A DNA stretch of 64,000 bases, from assembly GCF_003325755.1 (NCBI RefSeq), contig NZ_QORI02000014.1:1-64000 (forward strand), read 5' to 3'. The translations under genes were made by a program, and so were the position numbers. Positions 56,414 through 64,000 of this stretch are shown here, one piece after another. A model generated the notes under the pieces. It was not told where the DNA came from. It saw nothing but the letters and a program-made list of their open reading frames with translations, and ran no database searches. Position 1 is the stretch's first letter. The number at the start of each line of letters is the position of its first letter. Source of the stretch: Pseudomonas sp. SST3. GTDB lineage: Bacteria > Pseudomonadota > Gammaproteobacteria > Pseudomonadales > Pseudomonadaceae.

Positions 56414-56605
56414 GGGTTCTATCAATCGGCGCTGGCGCGTTCTGCACCGGCGCCGTCGGCATCGCTCGCTCATCGGCCCTGGCAACGATCAACCCCACAA
56501 ACCAAACTTCGCCAGTTGGCCTCAAAAGCCGGGGCGCACTGACGCTTGTGGTGCGCATAAGCTTTTCGCAGCCGTAGCGCGACACGTCTTGTGTAAGCTG
56601 TCGCG

Positions 56606-56627
56606 GTAGGGTGGGCTTTAGCCCACC
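56606..56627. repeat. Single REP-like element
   Basis: One unit with the GTAGGGTGGGC head and an internal palindrome GGTGGGCT/AGCCCACC, 25 bases after the guaD stop; could also fold as a transcript-end hairpin for guaD. Confidence 0.75.
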
Positions 56628-56651
56628 GTGATCAGGCCCATGCGGTCGTCT

Positions 56652-57956
56652 TTATGCTTTCTTGTGCACCGAACGGCCTGCCGCGTAGGTTTCTTTCACC
56701 GCACGGTCGTCGCCAAGCATCATCAGCGCGAACAGTCGCTCTTCCAGCGTCTTGGCCTGCTGCAGGCGATAGTCGATCAACGGCGTGGCTTTATAGTCGA
56801 GCACCACGAAATCGGCATCCTTGCCCGGCTGCAGGTTGCCGATTCGATCATCCAAATAGAGCGCTCGGGCACCGCCCAGGGTGGCGAGGTAGAGGGACTT
56901 AAACGGGTCCAGCTTCTTGCCCTGCAACTGCATCACTTTGTAGGCCTCGTTTAGTGACTGCAATTGGGAAAAGCTTGTGCCAGCGCCGACATCGGTACCC
57001 AGGCCGACGCGCACGCCATGGCCCTCTACCTTCTCCAGGTCGAACAGACCGCTACCCAGGAACAGGTTAGAGGTAGGGCAGAAGGCGACCGCCGAGCCGG
57101 TCTCACCCAGGCGTTGGCACTCGTCGTCGCACAGATGTACGCCGTGGGCGAATACCGATCGCGCACCAATTAGACCGTGGTGGTCGTAGACGTCCAGGTA
57201 GCCGCGTTGCTCAGGGAACAGCTCGCGCACCCATTCGATCTCCTTGCGGTTTTCGGACAGGTGGGTGTGCATATAGAGGTCCGGATATTCCTTGTACAGC
57301 TTGCCGGCCAACGCCAGCTGCTCCGGCGTGCTGGTAGGGGCGAAGCGAGGTGTGACTGCGTAATGCAGGCGACCCTTGCCGTGCCAGCGTTCGATCAGCG
57401 CCTTGCTGTCGGCATAGCCGGATTCGGCGGTGTCGGTGAGATAGTCCGGCGCGTTGCGGTCCATCAGGACCTTGCCAGCGATCATTCGCAGGTTCAGTTT
57501 TTCGGCCTGCTCGAAGAATGCGTCCACCGATTCCTTGTGCACGCTCCCAAAGACCAGCGCCGTGGTGGTGCCGTTGCGCAGCAGTTCGCCCAGGAAGACC
57601 TCGGCCACTTCGCTCGCGTGGACCTTGTCGGCGAACCCACGCTCGGTGGGGAACGTGTAGGTGTTTAGCCAATCCAGCAATTGTTCGCCGTAGGACGCAA
57701 TCATGCCGGTTTGCGGGTAGTGAATATGAGTGTCGATGAAGCCGGACGTGATCAATGCATCCGGGTATTCGATCACCTCGGTGTCGGTCGGCAGCGAGGC
57801 CAGCAGCGATTCCGCCGCGCCTAGCTGAGCGACCTTGCCGCCTTCGACCACGAGCAGGCCGTCTTCGAAGTACTCATAGGATTTCTCCACGCCTACCTCT
57901 CTCGGATCGGCGAGGCTGTGGAGGATGGCGGCACGGTAGGCTTTGCGTTGGGACAT
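56652..57956 (-). CDS. guaD: Guanine deaminase
   Basis: 434 residues, full-length GuaD of the amidohydrolase superfamily: guanine to xanthine plus ammonia. Zn ligands lie in DTHIHYPQ (about 75-82), in the HTHLSE and FAHGVHL segments, and the catalytic Asp is in GLGTDVGAGTSFS. N- and C-terminal small beta domains are complete. It supplies xanthine to XdhABC, encoded upstream on the same strand with a 226-base gap. No operator of the TTGT-NN-ACAA type lies upstream, so it may be co-transcribed with xdh. Confidence 0.95.
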   Translation of the reverse strand: MSQRKAYRAAILHSLADPREVGVEKSYEYFEDGLLVVEGGKVAQLGAAESLLASLPTDTEVIEYPDALITSGFIDTHIHYPQTGMIASYGEQLLDWLNTYTFPTERGFADKVHASEVAEVFLGELLRNGTTTALVFGSVHKESVDAFFEQAEKLNLRMIAGKVLMDRNAPDYLTDTAESGYADSKALIERWHGKGRLHYAVTPRFAPTSTPEQLALAGKLYKEYPDLYMHTHLSENRKEIEWVRELFPEQRGYLDVYDHHGLIGARSVFAHGVHLCDDECQRLGETGSAVAFCPTSNLFLGSGLFDLEKVEGHGVRVGLGTDVGAGTSFSQLQSLNEAYKVMQLQGKKLDPFKSLYLATLGGARALYLDDRIGNLQPGKDADFVVLDYKATPLIDYRLQQAKTLEERLFALMMLGDDRAVKETYAAGRSVHKKA

Positions 57957-58182
57957 GGTTGTTCTCGGAATCGTTGTAGATGGAAATAGTGTGGAGGCTT
58001 ACCGTCGGCGTGTAGCCTTTGGACTCTGGCGGGTTGCTGTCCGCCTTGCCGCGGGCGCGCTTCAGGCAAAAAAGCGGTGCTCGATCAGGCCCAGATGCCG
58101 CTAACTCATCGAGTCTGAGTAAAGATCGCTCGATAGGACGGCAGCCTTCGTACGGGTTCGGTACTGACGCTACGATCGCGGT

Positions 58183-59016
58183 TCATCCTCGGCGCGAAGC
58201 AGGGACCAACATGGGCACCGGTTTCTCGCCGTCATGACTTTTTTCGCCGAAATTGGCGTTGTAGGTGGCGATCACTTCGCCGGCGATGGATACGGCGATC
58301 TCGATCGGCAGCTTGCCCTTCACCTCGGCAATACCCATCGGGCAGCGCATACGCTCGACCGTTTCGGGTTGGAAGCCACGATCGCGCAAGCGGTTTTCAA
58401 ACTTGGCGCGCTTGCTCTTCGAGCCAATCAGGCCGTAGTAGGTGAAGTCGTTGCGCTCGAGAATCGCCGCAGTCAGTTCCAGGTCAAGTTGGTGATTGTG
58501 GGTCATGACGATGAAGTAGCTGCCGGCGGGCATGTTCTCCACCTCGTCGACCACGTCCTCATTGACGGCCTTTTCCACACCTTGCGGAACCTGCTCAGGG
58601 AATTCGTTTTCCCGCGAATCGATCCAGCGCACCTTGCAGGGCAGACTGGCGAGCAGCGGCACCAGGGCGCGACCGACATGGCCGGCGCCGAATACAGCGA
58701 TATGCGCCTGCGGCTGGCCCATGGGTTCGAACAGCAGCACGGTGGCGCCGCCACAGCACTGGCCCAGGCTTGCGCCGAGGGAAAAGCGTTCCAGCCGCGT
58801 ATCACGCATCCGGTTTACCAGCATCTCGCGCGCAATTGCCTGTGCTTTGTATTCCAGATGGCCACCGCCGATGGTGTCGTACAGTCGATCGCGGCTCACC
58901 ACCATCTTCGAGCCGGCATTGCGCGGCGTCGAACCACGCTCCTCGATGATGGTCACCAGCACGCAGGGTTCGCCTTGTTGCCGCAGATCGGCGAGTGCTT
59001 CGATCCAGTTATTCAT
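58183..59016 (-). CDS. xdhC: Xanthine dehydrogenase accessory protein XdhC
   Basis: 277 residues. XdhC binds molybdenum cofactor, promotes its sulfuration and inserts it into XdhB. It has the N-terminal ERGSTPRNAGSKM, GGGHLE and GQCCGG (cofactor-binding Cys pair) motifs and the C-terminal Rossmann-like domain (FGAGHVGRALVP). GGAG lies 7 bases before the ATG at 59016; the frame extends upstream without support. Third gene of the xdhA-xdhB-xdhC run; a REP pair separates it from xdhB. Confidence 0.94.
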   Translation of the reverse strand: MNNWIEALADLRQQGEPCVLVTIIEERGSTPRNAGSKMVVSRDRLYDTIGGGHLEYKAQAIAREMLVNRMRDTRLERFSLGASLGQCCGGATVLLFEPMGQPQAHIAVFGAGHVGRALVPLLASLPCKVRWIDSRENEFPEQVPQGVEKAVNEDVVDEVENMPAGSYFIVMTHNHQLDLELTAAILERNDFTYYGLIGSKSKRAKFENRLRDRGFQPETVERMRCPMGIAEVKGKLPIEIAVSIAGEVIATYNANFGEKSHDGEKPVPMLVPASRRG

Positions 59017-59181
59017 ATCTGTCTCCGCTACCCGAAGGCATGCGATGGCTTTTTGTGGCAGCGAGTTGATGTTTAGTCCCCGTCGCCAACTGCGTGGCTG
59101 CGGTTTCATCAAGCTCGCTCCCGCTTGTGCTTCATGCTGCGCCAAGGCCGGGCCTGCAAGCGCTGGCACTTGCGTATCTCA

Positions 59182-59242
59182 GTAGGGTGGGCTTCAGCCC
59201 ACCACCGAGCGCCGGCCCATTAGTGGGTTGAAGCCCACCCTA
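59182..59242. repeat. REP-like inverted pair between xdhB and xdhC
   Basis: Two units head to head with perfect 14-base inverted ends (59183-59196 with 59229-59242) and an inner GGTGGGCTTC-type palindrome, in the xdhB-xdhC gap. It may act as an RNA hairpin that protects the upstream xdhAB message. Confidence 0.88.
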
Positions 59243-59315
59243 TGTTTGCGACCGCCGCAGGTGGGCCGGGTGACGCGCCGCTCCAGCCCGCAGGTGCGAG
59301 AAACGCACCTGGTCA

Positions 59316-61706
59316 TCAGGCTGGTGCCGTTTCCGTGGCGCTCGGCACTGCCGCAGCCTGCTTCAACTTGCGCATCTGCTCCACACCCCAGAGCACCCGC
59401 TCGGGTGTCGCTGGCGCGTCGATTTTCGGCTGGGCCTTGTAGTCGGCCAGACTGGCCACGGCGTCCTTGATCGCGCACCAGACGGAGATGCCGAGCATGA
59501 ACGGCGGCTCACCGACGGCCTTGGAGTGGAACACGGTGTCTTCCGGATTCTTGCGGTTTTCCACCAGCTTGACCCGCAGATCCAGCGGCATATCCGCCAC
59601 GGCCGGCACCTTGTAGCTCGCCGGGCCACTGGTCATCAGCTTGCCCTTGTCGTTCCACACCAGTTCTTCCATGGTCAGCCAGCCCATGCCCTGCACGAAG
59701 CCGCCTTCCACCTGGCCGATGTCGATAGCGGGGTTCAGCGAGGCGCCTACGTCATGCAGGATGTCGCTGCGCAGCATCTTGTACTCGCCGGTCAGGGTGT
59801 CGACGACTACTTCCGAGCACGCCGCGCCATAAGCGAAATAGTAGAACGGCCGACCGCGTGCCTGGCTGCGGTCGTAGTAGATTTTCGGCGTGCGGTAGAA
59901 GCCGGTGGACGACAGCGAAACCTGGCCGAAATAGGCCTGCTGGATCAGCTCGTCGAAGGATACGTACTCGTCGCGAATGCGCACCTGACCGTTCTTGAAT
60001 TCCACATCCTCTTCGGTCACCTGGTAATGCCGGGCAGCAAACTCGGTCAGTCGCTGCTTGATGGTTTGCGCGGCGTTCTGCGCCGCCTTGCCGTTGAGGT
60101 CGGCGCCAGAAGAGGCCGCCGTCGGCGAGGTGTTCGGCACCTTGTCGGTGTTGGTCGCAGTGATCTGGATTCGCTCGACGTCGACCTGGAACACCTCGGC
60201 CACCACCTGCGCGACCTTGATGTTCAGGCCCTGACCCATCTCGGTGCCGCCGTGGTTCAAGTGGATGCTGCCGTCGGTGTAGACGTGTACCAATGCACCG
60301 GCCTGGTTAAGGAAGCTGGCGGTGAAGCTGATGCCGAACTTCACCGGGGTCAGCGACAGGCCCTTCTTCAGAATTGGACTGTTGGCATTGAACGCGCGGA
60401 TTTCCTCGCGACGACGGGCATATTCGCTGCTGGCCTCGAGCTCGGCGGTCATCTCTTCGAGCATGTTGTGCTCGACGGTCTGGTAGTAGGGCGTAACGTT
60501 GCGCTCGGTCTTGCCGTAGTAGTTGCGTTTGCGCACGTCCAGCGGATCCTTGCCCAGCTCTCGTGCCACCGCGTCCATGATTTCTTCGATGGCGACCATG
60601 CCTTGCGGGCCGCCGAAGCCGCGGTAGGCGGTGTTCGAGGCCAGGTTGGTCTTGCAGCGATGGCCGTTGATGGTGGCATCGCCCAGGTAATAGGCGTTGT
60701 CCGAGTGGAACATGGCGCGGTCGACGATGGAGCCGGACAGGTCCGGCGAATAGCCGCAGTTACCGGCCAGATCGATCTCGATCCCGTGCAGCAGCCCGTC
60801 ATCATCGAAGCCGACGTCGTACTCGACGTAGAACGGGTGACGCTTGCCGGTCATGGTCATGTCTTCCATGCGCGGCAGACGCATCTTGGTCGGGCGACCA
60901 GTGAGGTGCGCGATCACCGCGCACATGCACGCAGGTCCCGCGGCCTGGGTTTCCTTGCCGCCGAAGCCACCGCCCATGCGGCGCATGTCGATAACGATCT
61001 TGTTCATCGAGACGCCGAGCACCTCGGAGACCAGCTTCTGGACTTCGGTGGGATTCTGCGTCGAGGTATAGACGATCATGCCGCCATCTTCGGTGGGCAT
61101 CACCGAAGACACCTGAGTCTCGAGGTAGAAGTGTTCCTGTCCACCGATATGCAGGCTGCCCTGCAGGCGACGCGCGGCGGTCGCTAGCGCGCCGGCCGAA
61201 TCGCCGCGCTTGTGGGTGTGGCTGTCGAGTACGAAGTGCTTCTTGCGCAGCGCGTCGACCACATCGATCACTGGCTCCAGGTCTTCGTACTCGATCACCG
61301 CGGCCATGGCCGCCTTTCGCGCGGTTTCCAGGCTGTCGGCCGCAACGGCGATCACCGGTTGCCCGACGAATTCGACCTTACCGTCCGCCAGCAGCGGATC
61401 GCCGGGCATGACCGCACCGATATCCAGCTGCCCTGGCACATCCTTCGCGGTGATCGCGATGGCGACGCCAGGCACCGCGTAGCAAGGCGCCGTATCGATG
61501 CGCACGATGCGCGCATGGGCGCGGTCGCTCATGCGGGCGTAGACATGCAGCTGGTTCGGGAATTCGAGGCGGTCGTCGACATATACCGCTTCGCCGGTGA
61601 CATGCTTCGGTGCGCTGTCGTGCTTGACGCTTCGGCCCACGCCGGTCACCAGATCCTGAGTGAACAGCGCAGCAATTTCTTCCTGAGTCTTGGTTGGCTT
61701 ATGCAT
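59316..61706 (-). CDS. xdhB: Xanthine dehydrogenase molybdopterin-binding subunit
   Basis: 796 residues, full length. Molybdenum-cofactor motifs in order: GGGFGGKE, AYRGFGGPQG, GGTEMGQG, and the catalytic Glu in VGEPPFMLG near the C-terminus. It hydroxylates hypoxanthine and xanthine to urate with XdhA. The ATG at 61706 overlaps the end of xdhA by 8 bases and has GAGGGT 8 bases upstream; earlier in-frame starts lie inside xdhA and are unlikely. Confidence 0.96.
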   Translation of the reverse strand: MHKPTKTQEEIAALFTQDLVTGVGRSVKHDSAPKHVTGEAVYVDDRLEFPNQLHVYARMSDRAHARIVRIDTAPCYAVPGVAIAITAKDVPGQLDIGAVMPGDPLLADGKVEFVGQPVIAVAADSLETARKAAMAAVIEYEDLEPVIDVVDALRKKHFVLDSHTHKRGDSAGALATAARRLQGSLHIGGQEHFYLETQVSSVMPTEDGGMIVYTSTQNPTEVQKLVSEVLGVSMNKIVIDMRRMGGGFGGKETQAAGPACMCAVIAHLTGRPTKMRLPRMEDMTMTGKRHPFYVEYDVGFDDDGLLHGIEIDLAGNCGYSPDLSGSIVDRAMFHSDNAYYLGDATINGHRCKTNLASNTAYRGFGGPQGMVAIEEIMDAVARELGKDPLDVRKRNYYGKTERNVTPYYQTVEHNMLEEMTAELEASSEYARRREEIRAFNANSPILKKGLSLTPVKFGISFTASFLNQAGALVHVYTDGSIHLNHGGTEMGQGLNIKVAQVVAEVFQVDVERIQITATNTDKVPNTSPTAASSGADLNGKAAQNAAQTIKQRLTEFAARHYQVTEEDVEFKNGQVRIRDEYVSFDELIQQAYFGQVSLSSTGFYRTPKIYYDRSQARGRPFYYFAYGAACSEVVVDTLTGEYKMLRSDILHDVGASLNPAIDIGQVEGGFVQGMGWLTMEELVWNDKGKLMTSGPASYKVPAVADMPLDLRVKLVENRKNPEDTVFHSKAVGEPPFMLGISVWCAIKDAVASLADYKAQPKIDAPATPERVLWGVEQMRKLKQAAAVPSATETAPA

Positions 61707-63138
61707 AGGAAGTAACCCTCGTCTCATATGCCGGCGCTTGTTGTTCGTGGAAGCACTTGCGCAGCAGGTTCTGTGCGACCAGCAGGCGGTACTCGCGGCT
61801 GGCACGGAAGTCGGTTAGTGGCGTGAAGTCTTTTTCGAGTGCCAGGCAGGCTTGCTCGATGGCCGACTCGGTAAAGGGCGCGCCGATCAGAGCGCGTTCA
61901 CAGGCAGTCGCGCGTTTGGGAATGGCTGCCATGCCGCCGAAGGCGACCCGGGCATCTTCGATGATGCCGTTCTCGATTTTCAGATCGAAGGCTGCGCAGA
62001 CGGCCGAAATATCGTCGTCCAGGCGTTTGGAAACCTTGTACGCGCGGAACACCCGGTTTGGCTGAGCGCGCGGCACGATGATTTTCTCGATGAACTCGCC
62101 CTGTTCGCGTGCGGTGACCTTGTAATCGATGAAGTAATCCTCCAGCAGCAGGGTGCGGCTGTTGGTGCCCTTGCGCAGGACTACCTGCGCACCCAACGCG
62201 ATCAGGAGCGGTGGGGAGTCGCCGATAGGCGAGGCGTTACCGATGTTGCCACCGAGGGTGCCCTGGTTGCGGATCTGCAAAGAGGCGAAGCGGTGCAGCA
62301 GCTCGCCAAAATCAGGATATTCGTTGGCCAGCGCTTCATAGCAATCGGTCAGCGGGGTCGCAGCGCCGATCTCGATGCTGCTGTCGGTCACCTCGACCTT
62401 CTTCATCTCGGCGATATGACCGACGTAGATCATCACCGGCAACTGGCGATGAAACTGGGTGACCTCAAGCGCCAGGTCGGTACCGCCGGCGAGCAGGCGA
62501 GCATCGGGGTTGGCACTGTAGATATCGGCCAGATCGCCCACGGTCAGCGGCGACAGGCAGCGCTTGTCGCCACTGTTCAGCTCGGCGGTTTCGCGTGGTT
62601 CGATGGCTTTCAGCTGAGCAATGGTTTCGGCTTCGCGTACGTCGAACTGGTCCGGCTGCTTGGCGCAACAGGCCTGCTCTGCGGCGTCGAGAATCGGGCG
62701 ATAGCCGGTGCAGCGGCACAAGTTGCCAGCCAGGGCTTCATGGGTGTCGGCCTTGTCGAAACCATCCGCTGATTTCTGCAGGGCGAACAGGCTCATGACG
62801 AAGCCCGGCGTGCAGAACCCGCACTGCGAACCGTGGCAGTCGACCATGGCTTGCTGAACGCTGTGAAGCTGACCCTGATGCTTCAGGTCCTCGACAGTGA
62901 TCAGCTGTTTGCCGTGCAGGGCGGATACGAAGGTCAGGCAGGAGTTAAGCGTGCGATAGCGCAGACGGTCACCGTCCAGCTCGCCGACCACGACGGTACA
63001 GGCGCCGCAGTCACCGGAGGCGCAGCCTTCCTTGGTGCCGGGTTTGCCGCGATATTCGCGCAGGTACTCCAGCACGGTGGTATTCGGATCGAGTGTCTGC
63101 TCACGGCGCAGTTCTCGATTGAGTAGGAACTGGATCAA
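61699..63138 (-). CDS. xdhA: Xanthine dehydrogenase FeS/FAD subunit
   Basis: 479 residues. Two [2Fe-2S] clusters are visible: CASGDCGACT with the later Cys of the plant-type site, and CGFCTPG with CRCTGYRP. The FAD-binding domain follows (LLAGGTDLALEVTQ; LGGNIGNASPIGDSPP). Carries electrons from XdhB to NAD+. It starts with TTG at 63138, six bases after a strong GGAGG. First gene of the xdh operon, with its own promoter. Confidence 0.95.
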   Translation of the reverse strand: MIQFLLNRELRREQTLDPNTTVLEYLREYRGKPGTKEGCASGDCGACTVVVGELDGDRLRYRTLNSCLTFVSALHGKQLITVEDLKHQGQLHSVQQAMVDCHGSQCGFCTPGFVMSLFALQKSADGFDKADTHEALAGNLCRCTGYRPILDAAEQACCAKQPDQFDVREAETIAQLKAIEPRETAELNSGDKRCLSPLTVGDLADIYSANPDARLLAGGTDLALEVTQFHRQLPVMIYVGHIAEMKKVEVTDSSIEIGAATPLTDCYEALANEYPDFGELLHRFASLQIRNQGTLGGNIGNASPIGDSPPLLIALGAQVVLRKGTNSRTLLLEDYFIDYKVTAREQGEFIEKIIVPRAQPNRVFRAYKVSKRLDDDISAVCAAFDLKIENGIIEDARVAFGGMAAIPKRATACERALIGAPFTESAIEQACLALEKDFTPLTDFRASREYRLLVAQNLLRKCFHEQQAPAYETRVTSYA

Positions 63139-63179
63139 AGAGGGCCTCCGGGGATTTTTGTTCTGGGCTCTGGCAGTGG

Positions 63180-63231
63180 AAATTAGCGCTATCTGACTTC
63201 TTGGTCAACAAATACCTGACCCAAAAGTCAG
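63180..63231 (-). promoter_or_regulatory. xdhA promoter overlapped by an imperfect palindrome
   Basis: On the minus strand TTGACC (63203-63208), 17-base spacer, TAATTT (63180-63185). A nested inverted repeat covers the -35: outer CTGACTT/AAGTCAG (63193-63199, 63225-63231) and inner TTGGTCA/TGACCCAA. It differs from the TTGT-NN-ACAA sites and suggests another regulator. Confidence 0.6.
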
Positions 63232-63453
63232 TTCGAGCGACGAGCGCAGATGCCGGCGGTGATTGCGTTGGTCGCTGCCGGTGGATGTTCTTGATTACGA
63301 GTATGGATCAGGCGGGCAAAAGTGGCTGCGCGCGGCGATGGACGTGGATTTCGGCGAAACGAGCTAGACAGCCGGTTAGCGAATTCAAATGATGCCTGGC
63401 TGAGTCGTGAGGTTCCGAGAATACGGCTGGAACCCCACATGCAGCAGTGCGCA
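63232..63453. other. Gene-free spacer upstream of the xdhA promoter
   Basis: About 220 bases between the xdhA operator and the end of the 8-oxoguanine deaminase-like gene. No convincing gene, terminator or repeat was recognised. Confidence 0.5.
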
Positions 63454-64000
63454 TCAGCCAGCAATCAACTCCCGCGCGGCCTGACTGTGATCGGCAATCA
63501 GTCCGGCGATGTCGAGGCCCTCTACTTGGCCGTCGATGACGCGCCACCGTCCGCCGACCATTACGCGGTCGGCCCGATCGGCACCGCACAACAGCAACGC
63601 AGAGACGGGGTCATGGCTACCGGAAAAGCGCAGCTCATCAAGCTTGAACAGCGCGAGGTCGGCCTGCTTACCGACGCTCAGCTCGCCGACATCATTGCGG
63701 CCCAGCAGGCGTGCCGAGCCGCGTGTGGCCCAGCCAAGCACACGCTCCGGCGTGATCTGCTCGGCGCCATAGCGCAAGCGCTGGATGTACAGTGCCTGGC
63801 GCGCCTCGAGAATCATGTTGGAGGCATCGTTCGACGCCGAACCGTCGACGCCCAGGCCGATGGGCGCGCCAGCGGCTTCCAGCGCGACGGTCGGGCAGAT
63901 GCCGGAAGCCAGCCGCATATTCGAACTCGGGCAATGGCAAATGCCGGTACCGGCTGCGCCCAGGCGCTCGATCTCGTCGTCATTGAAATGGATGCCGTGG
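63454..64000 (-). CDS. 8-oxoguanine deaminase-like amidohydrolase, C-terminal part (cut by the window edge)
   Basis: The last 182 codons of an amidohydrolase-superfamily deaminase; the N-terminus lies beyond the window. Visible are HGIHFNDDEIERLGAAG, GICHCPSSNMRLASGICP, the catalytic-Asp segment GLGVDGSASND, and a C-terminal beta domain (LSVGKQADLALFKLDELRFSG). This pattern matches the branch containing P. aeruginosa 8-oxoguanine deaminase (PA0142) and atrazine-type hydrolases. Deamination of 8-oxoguanine gives urate, which would enter the pathway encoded here. It is the last gene of a minus-strand unit ending about 315 bases before xdhA. Confidence 0.82.
   Translation of the reverse strand, partial: HGIHFNDDEIERLGAAGTGICHCPSSNMRLASGICPTVALEAAGAPIGLGVDGSASNDASNMILEARQALYIQRLRYGAEQITPERVLGWATRGSARLLGRNDVGELSVGKQADLALFKLDELRFSGSHDPVSALLLCGADRADRVMVGGRWRVIDGQVEGLDIAGLIADHSQAARELIAG

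Noticed and set aside
59526..61187. A 553-codon open frame on the plus strand opposite xdhB
   Set aside because: Antisense shadow of a clear xanthine dehydrogenase subunit.

Overview
The window reads as chromosomal DNA of a Pseudomonas-type gammaproteobacterium, most likely the Pseudomonas stutzeri group (Stutzerimonas). The DNA is GC-rich with strong G/C third-position bias. The gene order from about 5 to 36.5 kb closely matches, from memory, the P. aeruginosa block PA4398 to PA4367 (sensor kinase, panE, response regulator, yajQ, mscS, ampG, SDR, hugZ, fxsA, groES/groEL, mexVW, imelysin locus, bifA). No rRNA, tRNA, CRISPR array, prophage or insertion sequence was seen.

Layout. 0-5 kb: a 5'-truncated ahpF carrying a one-base insertion, an uncharacterised pair (DUF3182, ATP-grasp-like, plus an alpha/beta hydrolase), a voltage-sensor-like membrane protein and a PduO-type cobalamin adenosyltransferase. 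5-19 kb: a two-component set (kinase, panE, response regulator with a decayed GGDEF domain), yajQ, mscS, ampG, an alkyltransferase-like repair protein, a DUF481 outer-membrane protein, an SDR, hugZ, fxsA and the heat-shock operon groES-groEL with a recognisable sigma-32 promoter. 19-31 kb: mexVW-type RND efflux, a chemoreceptor and an iron-regulated imelysin locus with two Fur-box-like sites. 31-43 kb: LemA/GIDE membrane proteins and signalling genes: two diguanylate cyclases, the phosphodiesterase BifA, and a chemoreceptor whose sensor domain resembles that of a divergently transcribed diguanylate cyclase.

43-64 kb is a purine uptake and catabolism island. It has a Tsx-like porin and three NCS2-superfamily permeases, guanine deaminase (guaD), xanthine dehydrogenase (xdhABC), membrane-bound urate hydroxylase (puuD), uraH, uraD, allantoinase (puuE), ureidoglycolate lyase (allA), a GntR/FCD regulator and, at the right edge, an 8-oxoguanine deaminase-like amidohydrolase. 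Together these would convert guanine, xanthine and urate to allantoate and then, in principle, to glyoxylate plus urea. Allantoicase, the step between puuE and allA, is absent. In P. aeruginosa its gene sits between uraD and allA; here that junction carries only a REP-like inverted repeat.

The most useful new observation is a set of TTGT-NN-ACAA palindromes at five intergenic regions: upstream of a TetR/solute-binding-protein pair, a xanthine/uracil-type permease, puuE and uraH, and the azgA-type permease and gntR. They are plausible operators of one purine regulon run by the GntR protein. xdhA instead has its own sigma-70-like promoter overlapped by a different imperfect palindrome.
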